From NCBI GenBank assembly GCA_036507855.1, contig DATCIJ010000041.1:62001-126000 (forward strand): a stretch of 64,000 bases of DNA, in the 5' to 3' direction. Of the stretch, positions 18,401 through 24,552 are shown piece after piece. The notes beneath the pieces were generated by a model. That model did no database searches and was not told where the DNA came from. It saw only the letters and a program-made list of their open reading frames with translations. Position 1 is the stretch's first letter. Each line of letters opens with the position of its first letter. Position numbers and translations under genes: made by a program. The stretch is from JABWBJ01 sp036507855 (lineage in GTDB: Bacteria; Gemmatimonadota; Gemmatimonadetes; Gemmatimonadales; Gemmatimonadaceae).

Positions 18401-18888
18401 GACAGGAGCTCAGCGAGCACGAGCCGGACATCGTCCTGGTCCGGATACAGCGACGCGAATTCCTTCAGGGCGCGGAATGCCTCGTCGGCCATGCCGAGCT
18501 TCTGCATGCGATCCGCATACTCGAGGAAGTTCTTGCGAGCGTCGCTCTTGAATCCCTTCTTGGCGCTGATCCGCGCCAGCTTGTAGTAGACCGCTGCCCG
18601 TCCCGGCGACTGGCGGAGGATCTTGCTGCAGAGCGCAATGGCGTTGTTGAGGTATCCGCGCTCGGCGTACATGTCCACGGCGCGCTCGTAGTATCCGAGC
18701 GCTTCGGTCACGCTCCCCTTCCGCATGAGCATGTCGCCCACGCGATTGAAGAGCGGCACATCTTCGTCGCCGAGGTCCTTCCCTCCCTCGTCGAGAATCT
18801 GGACGTACACCTCGAGTGCCCGATCGAACTGCTTCTTCTGCTCGAATTCCGCCGCGCGTTTCCGCAGCCTGGCCAGGGACGCGGACAT
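15493..18888 (-). CDS. very large TPR protein with acidic EPVAE-repeat linker
   Basis: Function unknown. The 1131-residue product starts with TPR units over about 200 residues (SLARLRKRAAEFEQKKQFDR, LGYYERAVDMYAERGYLNNA, VYYKLARISAKKGF). An acidic low-complexity region of several hundred residues follows, broken by more TPRs near residue 630-730. A stretch of (E-P-V-A-E)-like units comes next (DNA repeat 16225-16445), then a C-terminal TPR block beginning AHYDLGVAYKEMGLIDEAIA, a motif common in proteins of gliding or pilus-bearing bacteria. There is no signal peptide. The ATG at 18888 overlaps the hutI stop by one base (TGATG). A scaffold role is inference. Confidence 0.87.
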   Translation of the reverse strand: MSASLARLRKRAAEFEQKKQFDRALEVYVQILDEGGKDLGDEDVPLFNRVGDMLMRKGSVTEALGYYERAVDMYAERGYLNNAIALCSKILRQSPGRAAVYYKLARISAKKGFKSDARKNFLEYADRMQKLGMADEAFRALKEFASLYPDQDDVRLVLAELLSKENRKGEALEQLQSLYQKLQSEGRAAEARATIDRMRSIDPSVTPREGREPQSAAAGSLVFLDLSDSAAPQGTPRDHSKVQPPSARAPMLTPVVPALTGLSITFLPAEAEAEAEAETETPHPEGFESTAVEAEPVETAPVARSLTPAGSELVVGPESHTGTTLANIEVIVPAHMIESEPATIPEPVEKALNDLLVEADELAGDDEAPRYQTPMSGVEFADLELDDAPREQVHREHDLTLPGQLPETPDEVLVVPAFSPASAAAAEDARTAADEAADLAADMAAREAGQQPLASAIPVPPPAEAHDDPLPGIGDDPEPLLPIQEDPEETPVEKPDDVVPDDFLAMPPSFGGSSGPDEEHAFPPIFGLVDSAAGPEDSGPEPEDAATPEVVVPTPRGTISIGGAEGHLRHRLELEPENWDLRRQLGEALLDSGDRDGGLYELEMAMAGFELQGDMDLAQEVVDEILGVFPASVRHHQKRVEYAVRSRDRARLAHSYLELADALFRTGAGDKAVAVYGRVLDLDPQNERAEFALATLAPDELVRLRGVPARPEHGQWTDELVTIEGGVAREQAESVAVEPPASDENLENDLQPAAAAVEVPKPHIPAPDTPVESLELPDPDWGEGVPASVSPLASAIVELEWVEATSAYPDGPAAIAEIEPVAEIEPVAETEPVDEFEPVVEAEPVAEAEPLAEPEPDAEPEPVAEPEPVAETEPLEEDEPVAEADPVVEELAETAADYADELQHQIPELPAVSPPEEEAEEQPAPAPRVPTPQAVPARTEHSRPVPVRYETPPSTNADFDLGEWLRTTEPVRSTRMQVEDPKPTGDEQADFEEMLRRFKRGVAENVEAEDYEAHYDLGVAYKEMGLIDEAIAEFQKALRGATHRVRSYEALGQCFVEKKQYPIAAALLQRATEVPGTDDQQLVGVLYLLGFATEHLGRPAEALPYYLRVFAVDIEFRDIAERVAALGNLTK
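16225..16445. repeat. 18-base tandem repeat encoding EPVAE-type units
   Basis: About a dozen diverged copies of an 18-base unit (core ACCGGCTCGG on the plus strand) encode alternating Glu/Pro/Val/Ala hexads in the large TPR protein. Copy number is likely to vary between strains, because the central copies are nearly identical. Confidence 0.85.
18049..18085. repeat. 12-base tandem repeat encoding Ala-Glu dipeptides
   Basis: Three near-perfect copies of a 12-base unit (TTCCGCTTCAGC on the plus strand) encode an AEAEAE run within the acidic linker of the same TPR protein. Confidence 0.85.
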
Positions 18889-20177
18889 CAGGACATCCCC
18901 CCGCTCCACGCCGGACGCCCCGCTACCCAGGTTCCGGCGCACCGATGGTCGCCGTACCAGTACGGGAGTTCCCGGATGTCTTCGATGTCGAAGAGCGCGA
19001 GGTCGGCGCGATAGCCGGGTGCCAGCTGGCCGGTCTCCGCGGCCAGGTCCAACGCAGCCGCACCGTTCACGGTGGCCGCCAGCAGGGCTTCGGCCACCGA
19101 CATGCGCAGCTGGCTCACCGCCAGCGTGAGGATGAGCGGGAAGTTCGGCGTCGGCGACGTGCCGGGATTGAAGTCGGTCGCCAACGCAACCACGGCGCCG
19201 TGGTCCAGGAGACCCCGGGCGGGCGCCTGGCGGTCCTTTCCGAGGAACAGGAGCGTGCCCGGAAGTAGTGTCGCCACCGTCTCCGAGTTGGCGAGCGCCC
19301 TGATGCCGTCATCGGTAATCGCGCCGAGATGGTCGGCCGAGGTGGCACGCAGCTCCGCCGCCAGCTCGGCGCCACCTGACGAGCCCAGCTCATCGGCGTG
19401 CAACTTGAGTCCGAGCCCGGCGTCTCGTGCCGCGCCGAGGATCTGCCTCGATTCGGCAACGGTGTACGCGCCCGGCTCGCAGAAGACGTCGGCGAAATGC
19501 GCGAGCCCCTGTCTCGCGACACGAGGGATCATCTCGTGCACGAGCAGGGAGATGTAGTTCGAGCGACCATCAGCAGTTGCGCGTGCCTCGAGGGGGATCT
19601 CGTGGGCGCCGAGGAAGGTCGGCACCAGCCATATTTGGACGATCGAAGACACCTTCGCGATTACATGAAGCGTCTTGAGCTCGTCCTCGACCGTAAGTCC
19701 GTATCCTGACTTCACTTCCACAGTGGTGGTGCCATAGCTCGCCAGGCGTTGGAGCCTGGGAACAGCGAGCGCGACCAGCTCTGCTTCGGATCGGGCGCGA
19801 AGATCGCGCACCGAGGCGTGAATGCCGCCGCCTCGACGCGCGATCTCCATGTAGTCGAGCCCAGCGGCCCGCTGCTCCTGCTCCTCGGCCCGGGCACGGC
19901 CAAAAATCGCGTGCGTGTGGGAGTCGACGAGTCCGGGCATCAAAACGCGACCGCGGCAGTCAACAGGAGTGAAATGCGCATAACGAGGCTCGATGGCCTC
20001 GCGCGGTCCGACCGCGACGACGCGGCCATCCGCAACAGCGACGGCCGCGTCGGTCAGGACACCGGCGTCGTGCATCTCGTCGCCGCGCCGGGCGCGAGGC
20101 GGTCCGGCGCACGTGACGACCTGCGCCGCATTCAGGAAAAGGAGCGAGGGCGCCGGCAGTGTCGAGTTACGAGTCAC
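18888..20177 (-). CDS. hutI: imidazolonepropionase
   Basis: HutI opens the ring of 4-imidazolone-5-propionate to N-formimino-glutamate in histidine degradation. The amidohydrolase metal-site motifs are visible: VDSHTHAIF, VEVKSGYGLT, the HADEL motif (GLKLHADELGSSGG) and ALATDFNPGTSP. The 429 residues are near normal length. The GTG start at 20177 lies inside a stutter repeat, so the first residues (VTRNSTL) are repeat-encoded; the real domain begins at LLFLNAAQVVT. It is the last hut gene of the cluster, separated from hutU by a radical SAM gene. Confidence 0.96.
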   Translation of the reverse strand: MTRNSTLPAPSLLFLNAAQVVTCAGPPRARRGDEMHDAGVLTDAAVAVADGRVVAVGPREAIEPRYAHFTPVDCRGRVLMPGLVDSHTHAIFGRARAEEQEQRAAGLDYMEIARRGGGIHASVRDLRARSEAELVALAVPRLQRLASYGTTTVEVKSGYGLTVEDELKTLHVIAKVSSIVQIWLVPTFLGAHEIPLEARATADGRSNYISLLVHEMIPRVARQGLAHFADVFCEPGAYTVAESRQILGAARDAGLGLKLHADELGSSGGAELAAELRATSADHLGAITDDGIRALANSETVATLLPGTLLFLGKDRQAPARGLLDHGAVVALATDFNPGTSPTPNFPLILTLAVSQLRMSVAEALLAATVNGAAALDLAAETGQLAPGYRADLALFDIEDIRELPYWYGDHRCAGTWVAGRPAWSGGMS

Positions 20178-20196
20178 GATTCACGAATCACGAATA
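20161..20196. repeat. stutter repeat at the radical SAM stop / hutI start
   Basis: Minus-strand words TTCGTGA, TTCGTGA, ATCGTGA, CTCGTAA and CTCGACA follow one another. The radical SAM stop codon (20190-20188) and the hutI GTG start (20177-20175) both lie inside the array. Confidence 0.8.
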
Positions 20197-21171
20197 GGGT
20201 CGCGCCATCACGTCACGCACGCGCGAAAGCCGCAACGGCGCTTGCGCCTCGCCCCGGCAGGCGTAGAAGCATCGATTGCACTCGATCGGCCGGTAACGCC
20301 TGAAGTCACGCCAGTGGAAATCCGTCGGAAAATCGGGGCATCGCTTCACGCGTCCCGAGGGGTCGATATGGATCGTGCGGATGCCCGACTGGCAGGGCTC
20401 CGACAGTTCGCCGCGAAGGTAGCGAGGAATCTGCTCGAGGTAGTAGTCGGAGTTGGTGATGACGCCGCGTCGCCTTCGCTTCAGGGCAAGGAGCTCTCCG
20501 ACGACCGCCTCCGCCTCTGCGATCCTTCCGTTCTGCAGAAGGTGATCGCGGTTTCCGTTCTTGAAATCGGTGTAGACGCTGAAATTCACGCCGACACCGA
20601 GTTCCTGCGCCAACCGCACGATCTCGACGACGTGAGCGAGGTTGTCCCGCTTGATGACCGTGTTGAAGCGGATCGCATCGATGCCGGCACTGCGCATCGC
20701 TCCCGCGGTGGCGAGGATCTTTCCTGTCAGCCCGGGAATGCCCCGCTCCGTGTCCTGCCTGCCGTCGACGTAGTCGAGGGAGATGTTGAACTGGCTGACG
20801 CCGGCTTCCCAGAGCGAGCGAGCACGTTCCGGCGTGAGCATTCCACCATGCGTGATCAGTGTGATGTACTTGAGCCGGATCGCGTCTCGGACCGCGGCCA
20901 CCAGGTCCTCAAGGTCGCGCCGCAGCAGTGGCTCGCCGCCGGTGAAGGTCACCAGCATCGGATTGAAGAACCGCGCCGCGTCAGCGCATCGCTCCGTCTC
21001 GTTCTCACGCTCCGTGGCCGGCGTCTTCCAGTAGTCGCAGAAGCCGCACCGCGCGTTGCAGCGCATCGTGACTTCGAAATGGACCAGCACGGGCCGCTGC
21101 GTCACGCCCAGCCATGCGTACTTGGCCAGGAAGAGCGGGACGTGCCAGGGCTTGAACCGCGAAGAGAGCAT
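20188..21171 (-). CDS. radical SAM protein with C-terminal SPASM-like cysteines
   Basis: This protein uses an iron-sulfur cluster and S-adenosylmethionine for radical chemistry on an unknown substrate. The cluster motif is C38-NAR-C42-GF-C45 (CxxxCxxC), followed by TFTGGEPLLRRDL for SAM binding and FNISLDYVDG. The C-terminal cysteines EPCQSG, KRCPDF and CNRCFYACRGE suggest a SPASM/twitch-type auxiliary cluster. It has 327 residues and no signal peptide. It sits between hutU and hutI, where no such enzyme is needed in the textbook pathway. A role in modifying a peptide or cofactor is possible but not shown. Confidence 0.88.
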   Translation of the reverse strand: MLSSRFKPWHVPLFLAKYAWLGVTQRPVLVHFEVTMRCNARCGFCDYWKTPATERENETERCADAARFFNPMLVTFTGGEPLLRRDLEDLVAAVRDAIRLKYITLITHGGMLTPERARSLWEAGVSQFNISLDYVDGRQDTERGIPGLTGKILATAGAMRSAGIDAIRFNTVIKRDNLAHVVEIVRLAQELGVGVNFSVYTDFKNGNRDHLLQNGRIAEAEAVVGELLALKRRRRGVITNSDYYLEQIPRYLRGELSEPCQSGIRTIHIDPSGRVKRCPDFPTDFHWRDFRRYRPIECNRCFYACRGEAQAPLRLSRVRDVMARPYS

Positions 21172-21172
21172 C

Positions 21173-21246
21173 GAGGTCAGAGGTCCGAGGTCGGAGGTCG
21201 GAGGAGTGGCTCGTTGCGCTCTGACCTCGGACCTCGGACCCTGCCC
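21173..21246. repeat. stutter repeat folding into a hairpin between hutU and the radical SAM gene
   Basis: The left part repeats GAGGTC(A/C/G)G words (21173-21213). The right part, 21220-21240, carries the inverted words CTCTGACCTCGGACCTCGG, so the arms can pair over about 20 bases. It starts a few bases after the hutU stop codon and ends at the radical SAM start codon. Confidence 0.85.
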
Positions 21247-21249
21247 TGA

Positions 21250-22956
21250 TCACCGTGACTCCTTCATGGGGATGCGGATTCCTTCCCGCGCGGCCGTAGC
21301 AAAGGCGGACTCGTATCCTGCATCAGCATGCCTCGCCACGCCGATACCGGGATCATTCGTGAGCACGCGCTCCAGGCGCCCACGCATCTCCGGCGTCCCG
21401 TCCGCGACGATGACCTGACCGGCATGCAGCGAGTTCCCGATTCCGACTCCGCCCCCGTGGTGAAATGAAACCCATGACGCACCGCTGGCCACGTTGAGCA
21501 GCGCGTTCAGGATCGGCCAGTCGGCGATAGCGTCGCTTCCGTCCTTCATCCCCTCCGTTTCGCGGAACGGCGACGCGACACTACCCGTATCGAGATGGTC
21601 GCGCCCGATCACGATCGGGGCGCTCAACTCGCCACGCGCCACGAGGTCGTTGAGCGCGACGCCAAACCGCGCGCGCTGCCCCTGCGCCAGCCAGCAGATT
21701 CGCGCCGGAAGACCCTGGAACTGGATTCGATCCCGGGCAAGCGTGATCCAGCGGCGGAGGTGCTCATCCTCCGGGAACAGCTCCAGCACCAGCTCGTCGG
21801 TGCGATGGATGTCCTTCGGGTCACCGGACAGGGCCACCCAACGGAACGGGCCCCGCCCTTCACAGAACAGCGGTCGCACGTACGCCGGCACGAATCCTGG
21901 AAACGCAAAGGCGTCGACAACGCCGGCATCGAAAGCGACCGTGCGGATGTTGTTGCCGTAGTCGAACGTGACCGCGCCGCGTGCCTGGAGCGCCAGCATC
22001 GCGCGCACATGTTCCACGATCGTGGCCACCGACCGGCGCACGTATGCGGCAGGATCCGTTCGGCGCAGCGCCCCGGCCTCGGCCAGGGACATGCCGTTAG
22101 GCACGTAGCCGTTGAGGGTGTCGTGGGCGCTGGTCTGGTCGGTCAGCACGTCCGGGGTGACGCCTCGACGGACCAGCTCAGGCAGCACGTCACCGGCGTT
22201 TCCAACCAGCGCGACCGAAAGGGCACGCCGGGCCGTCCTGGCTTCGGTGATCCAGGCCAACGCCTCGTCGAGCGAGTGTGTCTTGCGGTCGCAGTACCGC
22301 GTCGCGAGCCGCTTGTCGACGCGGGCCTCATCCACTTCGATCGCCAGGAGCGCTGCGCCGGCCATGGTCGCCGCCAACGGCTGCGCGCCGCCCATCCCCC
22401 CGAGTCCGGCGGTCAGCACGAAACGCCCGGCCAGCGTCCCGCTGAAGTGTTCGCGGGCGACCGCGCCAAAGGTTTCGTACGTGCCCTGGATGATTCCCTG
22501 GGACCCGATGTAAATCCACGAGCCCGCGGTCATCTGTCCGTACATCGTCAGGCCGCGACGCTCCAGGTCGCGAAAGACGTCCCACGTTGCCCAGCGGCCG
22601 ACGAGGTTGCTGTTGGCGATCAGGACCCGGGGCGCATGCGCATGCGTGCGGAATACCGCCACCGGCTTCCCGCTCTGCACCAGGAGGGTCTCATCGTCGC
22701 CGAGCGTACGCAACGTGCGCACGATGGCATCGAACGCTTCCCACGAACGAGCGGCGCGGCCAGTGCCGCCATAGACCACCAGATCCTCAGGACGCTCGGC
22801 CACGTCAGGATCGAGGTTGTTCATGAGCATGCGCAGCGCCGCTTCCTGCTGCCATCCGCGGCAGGAAAGCGCGCTTCCGTGCGGGGCTCGCACCTCGCGT
22901 CTCTCAATGCTTCTCGTTTCCGCAGCCAACGTCGCCATTCGCTCGAGAGTTCGCAT
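21250..22956 (-). CDS. hutU: urocanate hydratase
   Basis: HutU converts urocanate to 4-imidazolone-5-propionate using tightly bound NAD+, the second step of histidine degradation. The 568 residues are normal length, with ALRMLMNNLDPDVAERPEDL, VVYGGTGRAAR, the MTAGSWIYIGSQGIIQGTYE segment, TAGLGGMGGAQPLAATMAG for NAD binding, and a C-terminal FHHGGGVGIGNSLHAGQV block. It lies between hutH upstream and the radical SAM gene downstream, with stutter repeats on both sides. Confidence 0.97.
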   Translation of the reverse strand: MRTLERMATLAAETRSIERREVRAPHGSALSCRGWQQEAALRMLMNNLDPDVAERPEDLVVYGGTGRAARSWEAFDAIVRTLRTLGDDETLLVQSGKPVAVFRTHAHAPRVLIANSNLVGRWATWDVFRDLERRGLTMYGQMTAGSWIYIGSQGIIQGTYETFGAVAREHFSGTLAGRFVLTAGLGGMGGAQPLAATMAGAALLAIEVDEARVDKRLATRYCDRKTHSLDEALAWITEARTARRALSVALVGNAGDVLPELVRRGVTPDVLTDQTSAHDTLNGYVPNGMSLAEAGALRRTDPAAYVRRSVATIVEHVRAMLALQARGAVTFDYGNNIRTVAFDAGVVDAFAFPGFVPAYVRPLFCEGRGPFRWVALSGDPKDIHRTDELVLELFPEDEHLRRWITLARDRIQFQGLPARICWLAQGQRARFGVALNDLVARGELSAPIVIGRDHLDTGSVASPFRETEGMKDGSDAIADWPILNALLNVASGASWVSFHHGGGVGIGNSLHAGQVIVADGTPEMRGRLERVLTNDPGIGVARHADAGYESAFATAAREGIRIPMKESR

Positions 22957-22991
22957 CAGAGCTCTGAGCTCAGAACTCTGAGCTCAGAGGA
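22956..22991. repeat. palindromic stutter repeat between hutH and hutU
   Basis: The perfect palindrome CTCTGAGCTCAGAG lies at 22977-22990. A near-identical tandem copy (CTCTGAGCTCAGA) lies at 22962-22974. The hutH stop codon (22986-22984) is inside the first word and the array ends at the hutU ATG. Confidence 0.85.
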
Positions 22992-24507
22992 CAGAACCGG
23001 CGATCTCACTGAACCGTCGTTCAGCAATCGCTCCGGCCACAAGAACAATATCAGGCGACACCGGCCGATCGCGATCCAAAGAGGGCACCAGCCCCCGGAC
23101 GATCGAATGCGCTCGCTCAACCGGCGCACTCGACCGCAGCGGTCGGCGGAAATCGATACCCTGCGACGCGCACAGCAATTCGATGGCGAGGATGTGCCGG
23201 ACGTTCGATACCACGCGGCGGAGCTTCCACGCCGCGCCCATGGCCATCGGGACCATGTCTTCCTTGTTCCCATCCGTCGGGATCGAGTCAACGCTCGCCG
23301 GATGAGAGAGCACCTTGCACTCACTCGCCAAGGCCGCCGCGGTGACCTGCGCGATCATGTAACCGGAGCTGACGCCCGCGTCCTGCGTCAGGAATGGAGG
23401 CAGTCCCTGGTTCAGGTCCGGATGCACGAGACGGTCGATTCGGCGCTCCGCGATCACCGCCAGGTTGGTCATCCCGATCGCGAGCATGTCCAGGACCATT
23501 GCGACGGCCTGGCCGTGAAAGTTGCCGCCGCTCAGGAGCGCGCCATCCGCGAAGACCAGCGGGTTGTCCGTCGCCGCGTTGATCTCACGGCCAATGATGT
23601 CGCCCGCGAATCGCAGCAGGTCCAGCACTGGTCCGTGCACCTGCGGCATGCACCGTAACGCGTAGGCGTCCTGCACGCGCGGATCGCCAACGCGATGCGA
23701 CTCGCGAATCTCGCTGCCGGCAAGGAGCTGCCGCAGAACGGCCGCGGAGCGCATCTGACCTTCCTGTCCACGCACCTCGTGAATCCGTTCGTCGAAGGCC
23801 ACCGGCGTCCCCATCAATGCCTCCAGCGATGCCGCGCCAGCGACGTGCGCGGTGTTCCACAGCACCTGCGCGTCGGCTAGCGCCAGCGCCCCAACGGCGG
23901 TGTGCGCCTGCGTTCCGTTGACGAGGGCGACGCCTTCCTTCGGACCAAGCTCCACTGGTCGCAGCCCGCGCTCGGCGAGCAGCGTCGCCGCCTCACCACG
24001 TCGCTGGCCGGTGCACAAATCGCCCTCGCCAATCAGCGAAAGGGCAAGATGCGACAACGGCGCGAGATCACCGCTCGCGCCCACGCTGCCCTGCTCGGGT
24101 ATTGGCGGAAAAAGCCCCGCGTTCAGCATGGCCAGCAGGAACTCCGCCAGCTCCGGACGAACACCCGAATGGCCCTTGGCGAGCACATTCGCCCGCAGCA
24201 GCATCATCGCCCGAACTTCCTCTTCCGGGAGAAGCGGTCCAACGCCCGCGGCGTGACTGCGAACCAGATTGACCTGCAGCTCCGCGAGTCGATCGGGCGG
24301 GATGGCCATCTCGGAAAGCTTGCCGAAACCGGTATTCACTCCGTATACGGCCTCACCGCTCGCCAGCTTTCGATCGACGACGTCGCGCACGCGCTGCATG
24401 CGGATGCGCGCCTGGTCATCGAGACGGACCGTGGTGCGCTCGCGCGCCACGCGCACGAGATCCCGCAACGTGAGTGAATTGCCGTCGACCGACAGGGCCT
24501 TTGTCAT
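22984..24507 (-). CDS. hutH: histidine ammonia-lyase
   Basis: HutH deaminates L-histidine to trans-urocanate using the self-made MIO cofactor. The Ala-Ser-Gly triad that forms MIO is at residues 144-146 within GSVGASGDLAPLSH. YGVNTGFGKL near residue 55 carries the catalytic Tyr. The protein is 507 residues from the ATG at 24507, which gives MTKALSVDGNSLTL as expected; an upstream start adds ten unrelated residues. It is the first hut gene, only 45 bases after lptD, with TTGAAT at 24542-24537 as the only promoter-like hint. No hutG, hutF, hutC or transporter is visible. Confidence 0.97.
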   Translation of the reverse strand: MTKALSVDGNSLTLRDLVRVARERTTVRLDDQARIRMQRVRDVVDRKLASGEAVYGVNTGFGKLSEMAIPPDRLAELQVNLVRSHAAGVGPLLPEEEVRAMMLLRANVLAKGHSGVRPELAEFLLAMLNAGLFPPIPEQGSVGASGDLAPLSHLALSLIGEGDLCTGQRRGEAATLLAERGLRPVELGPKEGVALVNGTQAHTAVGALALADAQVLWNTAHVAGAASLEALMGTPVAFDERIHEVRGQEGQMRSAAVLRQLLAGSEIRESHRVGDPRVQDAYALRCMPQVHGPVLDLLRFAGDIIGREINAATDNPLVFADGALLSGGNFHGQAVAMVLDMLAIGMTNLAVIAERRIDRLVHPDLNQGLPPFLTQDAGVSSGYMIAQVTAAALASECKVLSHPASVDSIPTDGNKEDMVPMAMGAAWKLRRVVSNVRHILAIELLCASQGIDFRRPLRSSAPVERAHSIVRGLVPSLDRDRPVSPDIVLVAGAIAERRFSEIAGSVL

Positions 24508-24552
24508 CCGGGGAATGTCCCCATGCCCCACAGGCAATTCAAGGCCGATGAC

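Noticed and set aside
20161..22991. Repeats in the hut cluster considered as a CRISPR array
   Set aside because: The units are only 7-14 bases, degenerate and contiguous, without constant spacers, and there are no cas genes.
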